A program made the translations under genes and the position numbers. The notes under the pieces were generated by a model. It saw only the letters and a list, made by a program, of their open reading frames with translations, was not told the origin of the DNA and searched no databases. This document shows, piece by piece, positions 44,000 to 56,585 of a stretch of 64,000 bases of DNA. This stretch comes from Mytilinidion resinicola (Eukaryota; Ascomycota; Dothideomycetes; Mytilinidiales; Mytilinidiaceae). Each line of letters starts with the position of its first letter. The first letter of the stretch is position 1. Location of the stretch: the NCBI RefSeq assembly GCF_010093595.1, contig NW_022985477.1, positions 85,685 through 149,684 on the forward strand, given 5' to 3'.

Positions 44000-46900
44000 T
44001 ATATAAATAATTAATTAAAATAGCCCTACTAACCCTTTTAGGCAGTATAACTACTAGACTAACTCTAACTATACCTAAAATAGTAATATATATACAGGTA
44101 TTGCTTACACGGCTATAAGTACTAGAAGAAGCTAGCAATACTAAGAATAAAAAAATTGCGGCCCTATAGGGAAATCTCTAGGTTATTTAAAAAAAAGCTT
44201 ACTACTAGTAGAATAACTAGCTATAAAGGCTATAAGATAAATAAAGCCGAAGAGTCTACTAGTAATAGAGAAACCTTATAAGTATTTATAACGCAGATAA
44301 GGCTATACCTGCGTATAAACTAGAACAACCTTAAATTTAAATCTAATAAGGTCTGTATAGCAGCAACCTTTTTAAAAAAAAAAGCGTTTAACTAGTTTAA
44401 CCTAATACTTATAGACTAGCTTAGTAATACTAATACAGATAAGCGGAAACTAGAAACTAATATTATATTTAGCAACTATAAAAACTTTAAAGCGGTACTT
44501 TAGATAACCTTTAGAAATACTAATAAAAAATAGATAGTAGAGTAAAAAATTGCAGTTCTAAAGCAAAAGGGCTTAACTAGCCGCTATACTTTAGAATTTA
44601 TATAAATCGCGTTTAAGCTATTATAGGGAGATAAAGCTCTGTAAGTATAATACTATAAAGGTTTTAAAGAAAATATTAAGAATAAAATTATATAAGGTAA
44701 AAGGCCTTTAATACTTTATAAACTTAAAGAAATAGCTATATAGATTAACAGTTAATAGTATAAGTAATAACTAGAACAAGCAGATAAAAAGGGACTTTAT
44801 TCCTACGCCTAGCTAGCTAGACTAAAGCTAAGAGTAACTAATTGCGACTATAAAGATTGTATAGAGATTAATATTATAAAACAACATAACTACTAAAGGG
44901 GTAAACTAATTACTAATAAAGAAAGGTAAGATAGAAAGCGCAGCAGCGCATGCCTATTATGCGGAGAATAAGAATACTTCGCGAATAAGTGCTCTAAGAA
45001 CACCTAAATAGTAGTAGTTATAATAAAGCTAAGTATAGACCGCTACAACTCTATATTATAGACCGCGTGCTATAATAATAACTACTTTACCTATTAGTTA
45101 GATAAGTAGGTAATAGGGTACTATTTAACCTAGAGGAAAGGGAGATATACTATTGCTATAATAAGGAATAAAGAGTATAATAGTAATCCTATAGATAACT
45201 ACTACGCGGACGTAGAAGTTAAAAGTATAGAAATTAACTACCTGTTAGAGACGGATAAGGCGTTCTAGATAATTAAACCGCGATTAGAACCCTAAACTAA
45301 TATACCCGAGCTATAAAATAATAGTAAAACTAAGTTCCTAGATATAGAGGTATAGGTTAACAGGGTTATAGCTACGTATAAGTAAAGCGTAAGAGAAATT
45401 CTTGCACGCCTTAATAAAGGATAAAAAGTATAAAAGGCTAAAAACGCCACAGCAGGCGCAGAACTAAGAGAACCAGCTAGTTACCAGTTCCTAAAAGCTA
45501 TAGGAAGAGTTACCGGATAACTTATTAAAGAAAAAGGAAAAAAAATAGCTATAGCCGCAGGAATAACAATAATATTAACTATTAACGCAGAGACTTACGC
45601 GAAATTAGATATATTTAAGGGCTTAAGCCGCAATATCTAGATAAAACAAAATAATAAATCACCTATTAAGAATAGTAAGGAGTACTATAATAGTAATAAA
45701 GATCGCGAACTAGAAAAATAGTCTAGTAATAGAGAATTTAGTATTAGGCTAGAGTAAGAACTGCTAGAGCTATATAGAAAAAAAGCCGAGATCGAGATCT
45801 ATAGGTTATTACACCCTATTAGCGAAATAGGTATTTATAATAAGGAAAATAAACGGCTAAACAAAAATTACCCGCTTTATAGATAGATATCTTAGGTATT
45901 ATATATTAAGGATAAGTGCAGCAAGCACGTAATATATAAGAAACACTAAGGGTAGTACCTATATTAGATAAGATATTATATTATTACGCAACTAGTACTA
46001 TTTAAAAAAACGGAATACTATATTATAGGTAAAAAAAATAAACTTATAGAAATAGCTACTATAGTTCTAGACCCTTAGTACCTAATAGACTATAGGAAAG
46101 GTAAAAACTAGCGAATATATTACTAGGACTTACATCTAGTATATTACAAAATAAAATATATAAACTATTAGCTATAAAAATAGCTAAAAAACAAGTAGGC
46201 GCTTAAGCAATAGAATAGCTAAAGCAGCTAAGAATAAGGTCCTATAGAGCAGCTAAAGATAAAGGAATATAAACCGTAACTATCGCTACTTTAGTAGGAA
46301 AAGCCTATATTATAGAGAAAGGAAAAAGCCCGGCAATATAGCCTAACTCTATTCCTATTTAGAACTATAAACACGTAATCCTATCGGTTAAAATTAGTAG
46401 GAACCTGGTAAGGGCACTGCTAGACAGTAGCGCGCAGGGAAATTTTATATTCTATAACTTTATTAGGAAAAACCGGATTCCCTAGTAATAGAAAAACAGA
46501 CCCTATAAACTATATATAGTAGATAGCACACCTATATAATATAGTAATAGGTAGGTAACTATAGAAACTTAACTAGGTATTATATAGATTAAAAAATATA
46601 GGGAAACTATTAGCATAAATATAACCAACACAGCAAGATATAATATAATCTTAGGTATACTATAGCTAAAACAGCACAACCTCTAAATTAATTAGAAATT
46701 TAGTAAAATAAGAATCTAAATAGAAAGCGGACTAAAAAGCACCCTATATTAGAACTAGCCTAAGCAAAAACAAGATATTAATATAGATACCTTATAAGGC
46801 AAAAACGCCTAAAAAGAAGAACAGGTAATAAGCTAACAGTAGCCTAGACCTATAAATAGCCGGCAGCTAGCCGAAATAATAAAAGCACTAGACGTGCTAA

Positions 46901-48360
46901 AAGAATATAATAAATTTAGAGGAATTTTTATAGAAAAGGTTTAGGATATATTACCGAAGCACTAACCTTAGGATTACTATATTCCTCTAGTACTAGGCGA
47001 ATAACCGCAGTTTAGACTAATCTATTTACTAGCCTAGAGCAAGCTGGAAGTACTAGAAAAATACCTAGAAAAGAACCTAAAGTAAGGATTTATTAGACTA
47101 TTAAAATTACCCGCAGGTTACCCTGTAATATTTATCCTAAAACTAAATAGTAAGCTACGCCTTTATATAGACTATAGATAACTAAATAAAATTATAATTA
47201 AAAACCGCTATTTATTACCTTTAATCTCCGAACTTAAAGACTAACTATATAAGGCTAAGTACTTTATAAAAATAGACCTATATAAAGGGTACTATTTAAT
47301 TAGGATAAAAAAAAAAGAAAAGTAGAAGATAGCTTTTAGAACTTAATATAAATACTTTAAGTATATAGTAATACTGTTTAGGCTTACTAACGCGCTAGCA
47401 ATATTCTAGGCAGTAGTTAACTTAGCGCTAAGAGGCTACTTAGACCGGTTTATAGTAGTATACCTTAATAATATCTTTATATACTTAGAAACGCTAAGTA
47501 AATATAAGATATATATATAAAAGGTACTTAAAAGACTTAAAGAATATAACTTTATAGTAAACCCGGATAAGTGCAAGTTCTATAGGTAGAAAGTCGGATT
47601 CCTAGAATACGTTATTAGTCTAGAATAGATTAAGATAGAAAAAGGTAAGGTATTCTTTATCTAAGAATAGCTAGAGCCTATAAACTTAAAAAAACTATAG
47701 TTATTCCTAAGGTTAGCTAATTACTATAGTTATTCCTAAGGTTAGCTAATTACTATAGGCAGTTTATTAAGGGCTACTTAAAAATTATAGAGCTACTTAT
47801 AGAACTTACTAGGAAGGATATTAAATACTAATAAACCTTAGAAGCGCAGAGCGTATTTAATAAGTTAAAGGTATAATTCGCCTTAAAACTAGTATTAGCA
47901 ATTTTTAATCTATAAAAACTAGTTACTATTAAAAGTAATATATTAAATAAAGTATTAGGAGCAATACTTAACTAACTAGATAAATAAGGGAAGTTATACC
48001 CTATAGCGTTCTACTTATAAAAGCTAAGCCTAGCTAAGCTAAACTATAATATCTATAATAAGGAATTACTAGCTATAGTAGAAGTATTTAGTTAGTAGAG
48101 AGTTTACCTTAAAAAAGCAGTATATATAATATAGGTATATATAAACTATAAAAACCTAATATACTTTACTATAACTAAGGAGTTAAATAGAAAATAAGTA
48201 AAATAGTTAGAGAAACTAGGAACCTTTAATTTTAGAATTATATACCGAAAGGGATCTAAAAACGCTTATATAGATATACTTAGCCGAAGGCCGGACTATA
48301 TAAAAGAAGCCGGAAAAACCAGGCAATCTATACTTAGGAAGAGAAGTCCTGGAACCCTTA
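44000..48360 (+). pseudogene. Chromovirus 1 gag-pol, 5' part, RIP-inactivated
   Basis: Gag zinc knuckle near 44,950: CLLCGE then FANKCSK, with the expected His replaced by Tyr. Protease region includes LLDSSAQGNFI near 46,420-46,450, the retroviral-type DSGA site altered to DSSA. The reverse transcriptase runs from about 46,960 (IPLVLGEQPQFRLIYLL) through KLRLYIDYRQLNKIIIKN to a YLNN motif at 47461-47472 where YxDD is expected. RNase H follows. In-frame TAG and TAA codons are frequent throughout, at former Trp and Gln codons. Confidence 0.75.
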
Positions 48361-48375
48361 AATTTAACTATATAT

Positions 48376-51300
48376 TATTATTATTATTAAATTCTATTAC
48401 GCTAGTATAGCTTCTATTAGGGTCTATACAGCTGTTCTATCTAGGCTAGTTTATAAGGAGAAACCGTTTGCTGCTATACAGTATTCGGATAAAAACCCCG
48501 TCCTCTGCAGTATATAGCGCTAAGCGCTTTTCTTATTATTATATAGCTATTAGGGACACGTGGTAGATTTATTAAGTCCACCACGGAATAAGCTATTGTA
48601 ATACGTTTTCCTAAATCTGTCCGGGTTTTGCAGTCGTCCTCCTAGGCACGAGTCGAGTTAATTCCGAAGTAGTAAGCTGGTTTAGGATTAGCGTAAGGGC
48701 ACACGTGCTGTTGTTTCGCACGCGTGCCCTTTATTAAGGCGTTAGTCCTTAAATTAAATAATATATATAGAGGGTAGTGCTATATAAGCTGCGATATATA
48801 TAGGGGCTGCAGTATACAGGTAGATATAGCTATTAAGTAGGTGCGTAATATAGGCGGCGTAGTATATATAGTATACGTAGTATACGTAGTATATATAGTA
48901 TACGTAGTATACGTAGTATATATAGTATGCGTAGTATACGTAGTATATATAGTATGCGCAGTATATATAGTATATATAGTATGCGTAGTATATATAGTTA
49001 TATAAAGTTATAGAAGGTGGAATACCTATATCTCCGCCTCTGCTATTTCTCTAGCTACTAAAAGGTATAGCAGGAGGTCTGTCCTTTAGAGGAGCTATTA
49101 AGCTATAGCCTTTTTTCCTTTCTAGCTTCTATAGAGCTGTTTATACGTCCTTATCTTAGCCTTCTAGAACAGCTCGCCCCTGCTCTTAATATATTTTCTG
49201 CAACTTATTACAATATATTTTAGGAATTAGAGGCTATGCCCGCAAGAGCATGCCGGCGTTAGGTGGCCGGGCACTTTTATATAGTAGAGGTAACTGTTAA
49301 GCCCTATATACTCTATCTATAGGTTTATAATAATTATACTTTCTACCTTTATAAGTCCTTTATATAGTACCTTTTATTATTTGCTCTATTTAGTGTTAAG
49401 TACTAGTATTAGAGGTTTTTAGTATAGTTCTTTATAGTAGGCTTCCTATTCCTTTTTCTACTTCTCTTTATATTTATCCTAAATTATACCACGCCTTATG
49501 CGCCTATAGGATTCTTCCGATTCGCCTTTATATTATGCGGCTAGCTATAATACCTTTACTATAAGCTTATAGAGTTTATTACGCCTGCTTAGGCCGTACT
49601 ATAGTATTCCTTTCGGCCTGTATTTAGTATAGACCGTTTCTCTTATACAGCTATATTAGGTTTTAATATACTTACGGGCTAGCCCCTTATATATGCGGTT
49701 CGCGTAGGCTACTATAAGTTCCTTTAGCTTTAGCTAGAGTAGAGGGCATAATATTTTATGCTCTATTACCCTAATATTTATTGTTTTATATGCCCCTAAA
49801 ATAGTATAAAGGCACTAGTTCTATACTATTTTAAGCTACTTAATTTTTATTTTGCTAATCTGCTCTTTTATACCCGGTGTAGTATACTAGAAGGTGCATT
49901 TATATATAATAGCAGGCCTAATAACCGCCGAGTATATTATGCGTGCCTTCCGGAAGCTTACGCCCTAGGTTAACGCTGTAAGCCTTATAAAGGCCCTTAT
50001 CTAGGCTATAGCTTTATTCTTTATAGTGTTAATATGCGGGCCCTATTTAAGTTTAGAATCTACCTAGACCTCTAGTATTTTTAGGTTTATTATAGGGCCT
50101 TTAGTAAAGCCCTATATATTAACTATAGCTTTTATATTAATAAACTTACGGGCTTTTATAAAGTATATTAGGTGGTATTTATCTAGCGCAAAAACTGCTC
50201 TATACTTTCTTACCTACTCTATACACCGGTTATACGCCTATTTAATAGCTCTATAGTTTTCTTCTATACTTTTACTATATATAAGGATATTTATATTATT
50301 AATAAACCTATAGGCTGTTATATTGCCGCGCTATAGTATTAGTAGAAGCGTGCTGGCAAAGAAAAGAAAAAGTATTAGTAATAGGGAAAAGCCCTATAGT
50401 ATTCCTATAGTAACTATAATAGGTTCCGCTATAAAGTTTCCGATAGCAAGCCTTATAGTGCGGTCCTGTAGGAAAAACCTTATAAACCTAACTATCTACT
50501 CCGGCACTTATTAAATCTATAGGTTATATATTATACGTTTATATAATAAATAGTTAAACGCCCCTAATATATCTAGGCTAAAAAGTAATACTATAAGCTA
50601 TAGATTTCCTCTCTATATAGCATAGATTTATTTAGTAAGAAGCTTAAGTGCTATTTATATTAAACGTTCTAGTTGTGCCCCTATTTAACTAGGTGGAAGT
50701 ATATTTTTTTCTTCCGCAATTTTCGATAGCCGTATAGCTATAATCCGTTTAAATAGCTTACCTATTATTTCTAGCAGGGCGATCGGCCTATAGGCTTTTA
50801 CTGTTGTATAGAACGCTTTCTAGGGCTTACATAGCACTACTATAATAGAATCTTTAAACGGCCGAGGATAGTATCCTTTATATAGGCACCTTATAAAGAA
50901 CCGAGCCAGCATAGGCGCTAGCTATATTTCGCACTTCTTAAAAAACCTGTTAGTAATCCCTATAATACCCGGGGCTTTATCTAGGGCAGTTCCTATTAGC
51001 GCTAAAAGGATATTCTTAATTATAATATCTAGCGTAGTATTATATAGTTCCGGGTATTAGAACCCCTTTAGGTTAGATAAGTCTATATTAGCCGGAGGCG
51101 GAAAGAACTGCTCTGCTAGTATACGTGCTTTTATTTTATTGTCTATATATAGAGTAGAGTTCTTAGGTCTTAAAAAAAAGGGAAATTAAGGCAGAGGTTT
51201 TAATTCCTTACTAGCTATATAGCCCTAATTAGCCAGCTTCTATATACTTTTTAGGTTTTTTATTACTTTTTCTACTATATAGCGCTATACCTTAGTACTC

Positions 51301-53809
51301 TCCCTTTATATAGTTCTCTTTTTATAGTTATACTAGATATAGTATAATATCTAGTCCTCTATAGATTGCGATAAGCGCTATATTTTATACGCCCTTCTAG
51401 TTTTATATACTTCCTCTAAGTATTCTTCTAACTATACCGGTAATACCTGTTTTAATAGCCTTATAATAGGCACTATAGCAGTAATTATAGCCTATATATA
51501 TTTGTAGAGGAGGCGTGCAAATTTATTAAGGTCCTCCTCCGTATTTTAAAAGTTATTCTAGTTGTCTAGCTCGTCTAGCTAGGTTTAGAGGTGCTCCCGC
51601 GCTTTTTTCTAGTCGGTATTTTTCTATAGCCGACGTTATAGCTATTCTACTATACTTAGTAGAGTAATATCGAACTCTATATATATAGGGCGGTAATCTA
51701 AATTATAGTTCTATTCCTTTTATACTATATAGGAAGTAGTTTATTCTATTAGCTATTCTATTATAAATATAAGGTTAATTATAGACTATAATATTTCTCT
51801 CGCCTATATTTCTATACCTTTCTCCGTGGCCAGGTCTATTCCTGCTTCTATTATAATACGGATAAGCTCCTCCGCTTGCTCCTCCGTGTTTATTACTTAT
51901 ATTCCTCCCTATAATAGGTAATATAGGTTTATATTACCTATAAAAACGTGCTCCGCGTTGTTATTATTTAGTAGTAGGGGTAGTGCGGCTATAATTCTAT
52001 TTAGTTTCGGGTTGTAGATATTATAAATTTAGATGTCCTCTTTACTAGTATAGAAAGAGAGGGTAATAAGGTCCGGCGAGTAGTACTCTACTAACTACTA
52101 GTTAATATTAAGGTTTTTATTAATATATATACACGTTTTTATATATAGGCTTCCTCTATATAAAAGGTAATAGAACTTTATATAGAGTGTTATATACTTT
52201 TATTACTATATATTCTTCTATAGCTTTTATATTACTAGTACTAGCAGTTAAGGCTAGGCTTTTTCCGCTTTTTCTAGGAACTCCCTCTAGGTCTTGCAGC
52301 TCTTATTAATATTATACTGTATAATAGTAAGTATACTAGGTTATTCTAATATTAAACTATATCTATAGTGTCTGCGGCGTTTACTGCACCCGTTTTAGCG
52401 CGTAGTTGCTAGCTTATATTATCTTCCTGTAAGGACAGCACTTAGGTAATAGTTTTAAGTTATAAAAGTCTATCTATATCTCCGTATATATTAATTAAGT
52501 TAACTAGGTTAGAGGCTGTAAGGATAGCGATGTAAAGCGAGAAGTATGCAGTATCTAAGAAGGCGTTAGATAGGAAAATTGCTGCGTTAAATAAGCAGTC
52601 TATATTATTCCGTTAATTTTCGGCTGGCTTAGGTCCTTATTAGGATGCTTAAACATTTTCGGTCGTCCTACTCTCTTTAGTGCTGTTGGCGCTGGCCCTA
52701 GTTCTATACTGCCTTCGCGTGCGTTATTATTAGCAGCTCTTCTTTTCCTAGACTAGGTTAAGGTTGTATATACTCCTAGCGGGGCCTAAGGCGTATATAA
52801 GCTCGGCCCCTTATTAGTGTTGTATTAGTATAGCGTCGCCCACCTCTTTAATATAGCCTGTAGCTAGGCCCCTTTCCTTACGCTATATTCGGCACTATAT
52901 ACCGGGTGGTTTCTTTTATAGTTAGCGCACTTTTTAGTGTCTGTTGCCGTGTATTATCTTATATCGTGTTCCCCTGCGCATACTGCATATCGGATATCCT
53001 TCTTATAGTGTTTTGCAACGTGCCTATAACCCTGGCATCTAAAGCACTATATAGCTATAAAGCCTGCTTCGTATTTTAAGGCTGTTAGCAATTGTCTACT
53101 TATTATAAATCCCTTTATAATAGCTTCGTCTGCTATTACTTCCGTGCGCACGCTGGCAATAATTAAGCTGGCGTGTCGGCCTAGGTTCTCTCGCGCAGCC
53201 TTTATGCCCTTCTTATTCTTCCACGTTATCTTTTCGATAACTAGGCCTGGGTTAATTATCGCGTTAGCCCTAATAATATTATCTTTAAGTGTTTAGCTTT
53301 CTAGGTCCAAGTTCTTAGGTACTCTATACACCTCTATTAGCACTGCGGGCAGTTATATACGTGCTGTCTTGCCCAGCACCTGCACCTATTCCCTTTTCTT
53401 AAGCAGTGCTTCCTTTATAGCCTTATCCGCGACGTATGCCTTAACGTCTCCACTCTGTAGCTTCCTTATGCCGCTAATCTTTATTGTGTCCGGTGGTCCG
53501 GCTGCTTAAAGCTTCTGGGTGATAGTTATATTCGTATCTGCTACGGTTATAGTTCGCTTATTGTTATCCTTAATATAGATAGTAATTTTATAGATATTTA
53601 TAGGTTGCCCTGCATACTACCTATTTCCTGCTGCCTTCCCGTATTGCGCAGCTATGCCGCTTAGTATAGCTAATAGTGTTGTGCCTGCTGCTACTGCTGC
53701 TGCTGCTGCTGCTACGGTATACGTCTTCCCGTGCGTTAACAACGCGTGTACCTCCTTTTTCGTGTTCTCTATTATCTTTATCAGCTTTTTCCATAGTATC
53801 TGCCGTAGG
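48376..53809 (-). mobile_element. Tad1-like LINE inserted in chromovirus 1
   Basis: 5,434 bp in reverse orientation, flanked by the 15-bp duplication AATTTAACTATATAT (48361-48375 and 53810-53824). Its 3' end (at 48376) carries a TAA-repeat tail and the 3' terminal sequence shared with the elements at 28596 and 33300. ORF1 (about 52,400-53,700) has zinc-knuckle motifs CFRCQGYRHVAKHYKK and, further on, YAVCAGEH. ORF2 (about 49,080-52,300) encodes endonuclease and reverse transcriptase; the RT core near 50,300 reads FINNINIL where FxDD is expected. A GTATAC/TATATA tandem array lies in the 3' UTR (48,862-48,995). RIP-inactivated. Confidence 0.82.
48862..48995. repeat. Tandem GTAGTATACGTAGTATATATA array in LINE 3' UTR
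   Basis: Head-to-tail units built from GTAGTATAC, GTAGTATGC and GTAGTATATATA. Long and nearly self-complementary, so likely hard to sequence and assemble. Confidence 0.85.
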
Positions 53810-53824
53810 AATTTAACTATATAT

Positions 53825-55300
53825 AAGCAGCAGCTGCTTACAAGTCTAAAAATAATAAGTAGAAAGAATAAATTAAGGCAGCATAGAAAAGCAACTAGGA
53901 AAGCCGGGATTTAGCAGGTTATAACTAGCAGAGTTTGCGCCTAGAACCTATAAATTAAAAGTAAAAAGAAATCTAAAATAGTATTATTACCTTATAGAAT
54001 AAGATATTTATATCTAAAACCTTATAAAAAGAGCTTATTAAAAAATTCTATAGTACACCGGCGTATAGGCACCAGGAAGTAGAAAAAATATAGGAAAAAA
54101 TCGCAAGAATATTCTACTTTCCTAGACTTCGGAAGTTAATAGAGAAAATTATATATAGATATAAGTATATAAAAAATAAGTTAGTATAACACGCACTTTA
54201 CAGGCTAATAAAAAGTTCTTCTATACCGGAAAAAGTATAGAAATCTATTATATAGGACTTTATAGTTAAGCTACTATAGTCTATTAAACCTATAATAGGT
54301 ATAAAGTATAACGCAGTATTAGTAATTATAGACTAATTAACTAAATACGCCTACTTTATCCCTTACTAAGAAGTATTAATAGCAGAAGATCTGGTCTATG
54401 CGTTTTTAAAGTATATTATTATTAATTACAGGCTATTCTAGGAGATAATTTTAGACTAAAATAAGCTTTTTATATTAAAATTCTGGTAGACCCTTACTAT
54501 ATAACTGGGAATAAAGCATAAGCTTTCTATAGCGTTTTACTCTTAGACGGACGGGCAAATAGAAAAGCTTAATTAAACTTTAGAATAGTACCTATAATAC
54601 TATATTAATTATAGACAGGATAATTAGGTATTACTACTACTAATAGCCTAGTTCGCCTATAATAGCGTATTTATAGAGATAATAAAGGTATTACCCTTTT
54701 TTATAAATTATAGTTTTAATTTACAGGTATATTAAAAACCCTAACTTAATAGTATAAGGGCCTAGAGGGCACTGCTATTAGTTAAAAATATTAAAAAGCT
54801 ATAGAGGCAGCTTTTAATAGATATCTAATTCCTAATACTAAGGTTAGTAAGGTATTATAACTAATACTAGAGTATTGCACTAACTTTTAGAAAGGGGGAT
54901 AGAGTTTACCTACTCTATAAAAATATTAAAATTAGGCTATTTAAAATATAGAATATTATTAGCCTAGTAAACTACAAGCTTAGGCTACCTAATAGGATAA
55001 AAATACACCCGGTCTTCTATATATTACCACTAGAACCCGCACTACCTAATACTAAGCTAGAAAATAATATTAAGGTTAATAATAATAATAAATATAAAGT
55101 TAAGTAAATCCTAGATTCCTAATAGCATAGTTAGTAAAAGAAGTACCTAATTAAGTAGAAAGGATATAGCACCTCTAAAAATATATAGGAACCGGTTAAA
55201 AGTTTAGTAAACTATTAGAAACTCCTGCAGCAGTTTTACCGCTAGAATTCGGAATAGCCTAGAAAAACGGCGATAGTATACTATCTAACTAAGAAGAATT
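53825..55300 (+). pseudogene. Chromovirus 1 integrase and chromodomain, RIP-inactivated
   Basis: Continues pol beyond the LINE: QQQLLTSLKIISRKN (the usual linker before the integrase zinc domain). The integrase core near 54,520-54,640 keeps DGQIEKLNQTLEQYL and YINYRQDNQ, the conserved end of the catalytic domain. A C-terminal chromodomain, YLIK-KGYSTS then EPVKSLVNYQKLLQQFYR, lies at about 55,140-55,240 and probably targeted the element to heterochromatin. Many in-frame RIP stops. Confidence 0.75.
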
Positions 55301-56015
55301 AAAGGAATCTAAAGGCAGACTGCTACTGCTTTATAATTAGAATATATAGTAGTAAAAGGGATAGCTAGCAGTGTCTAGTATACCCTAAAAAAAAGAAACG
55401 TACGCGGCAGCTCCTAGGGCAGAAGATAAGCCTTCCTGCTCGGCATGCTCTTATTTTTTCTACTTAGCCTTTTTCTAATCTGCCTTCTTTAATTTATCTA
55501 GTATAGCAAAGCTATAATAAAGAAAAGCCTTTTACTTTTTTAAGCGCTAGATCTTTAAGAACGCAGCTAAAAGGGTATTATACGCAGCCTTCTCCTCCGC
55601 TTTAAAACGCTTTTCTATAGCTTCTAGCTTTGCCCCTGCAGAAGTTAGCAGAGAAAAATAGATATTACACGGGGAATAAATAATCCGCCGCTAAAGTGCT
55701 ACTTATATTACACTTTATAAGACCCTGCTAAATATATTTACTATAATAATTAGAGTCCACCCGGGAAGTAATATAGTTAAAACCCCGCTTTTTATAGAAG
55801 GAGTAAGCTACTATCTTAGTACTAACTAAGAATATATAAGTAGTAAGGGCAAGATTATTAGAACGCTTAGGTTTAGGTTTTTTAACCTTAGATATAGTAA
55901 AGGAAGAAATAGAATAGTATAATAACGGCCTAGTAAATAGGATATTACTAGCTATTTATCTAAAACCCTACTATAGAGATACTTTCGGGCCGAAAGCTTT
56001 AGAAAAGGAAGTAAG

Positions 56016-56585
56016 TATTATAACCTATAATATAAACTACTTAAGCGTAAAGGCACTTATAGAAATAAGTAAGTAGATAAAACTAATTATATAGGACTAA
56101 GTTATAGGACTAAAGGGTTATATATAGAATATATAGGAATCCTAGATTCCCCTATAGACTACTAGTAGATAGGAACGATTTAGGAATAGGATATTACGAA
56201 GTAAAAGGTTACGTAGGTGCTTATTAGGAATCGAACGAGCAATAGTAAGCGTGCTTATTAGGAATCGAACGAGCAATAGTAAGCGTGCTTATTAGGAATC
56301 GAACGAGTAATAGTAAGCGTGCTTATTAAGGATTAAATAAGCAGGAATAAGCTATAGATTTCTTAGGACGGAGCTTTTATATATAAGGACGCTCCTTTAC
56401 GTAAATAGGAATAGTATGTTTAACTTAAGACTTTAATACTACCTATTAAAAGTAATAACCCCGTTTTATACCTAAGATTAATCTTACCTTACCTTTTAAA
56501 AACTATTGCACCCTAACAACAACTTAACCTATACCCTGCCTTAGTGTGTAACACTTAGAAGGTATAGAAAAAACAACCCGTTATA
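56016..56585 (+). repeat. 3' LTR of chromovirus 1
   Basis: 570 bp, begins TATTATAACC and ends CCCGTTATA. It carries three copies of the 34-bp TTAGGAATCGAA unit (56224, 56258, 56292), one more than the 5' LTR. Confidence 0.85.

Larger units (their letters stand above)
43434..56585 (+). mobile_element. Ty3/gypsy chromovirus, complete but RIP-inactivated, split by a LINE
   Basis: Two LTRs (43434-43970 and 56016-56585) bound the element, and TACTA flanks it at 43429-43433 and 56586-56590. Internal order on the plus strand: gag with a zinc knuckle (about 44,000-45,300), protease and reverse transcriptase (46,400-47,700), RNase H (47,850-48,300), integrase (53,960-54,700) and chromodomain (55,135-55,215). 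A 5.4-kb LINE (48376-53809) with its own target duplication sits between RNase H and integrase; without it and one 15-bp duplication the element is about 7.7 kb. A purine-rich tract (AGAAAAGGAAGTAAG) precedes the 3' LTR. Confidence 0.85.

Noticed and set aside
53654..53914. 86-codon plus-strand open frame with a Val/Ala-rich start
   Set aside because: It crosses the LINE/chromovirus junction: the first part is antisense LINE 5' sequence, the last part genuine chromovirus pol.
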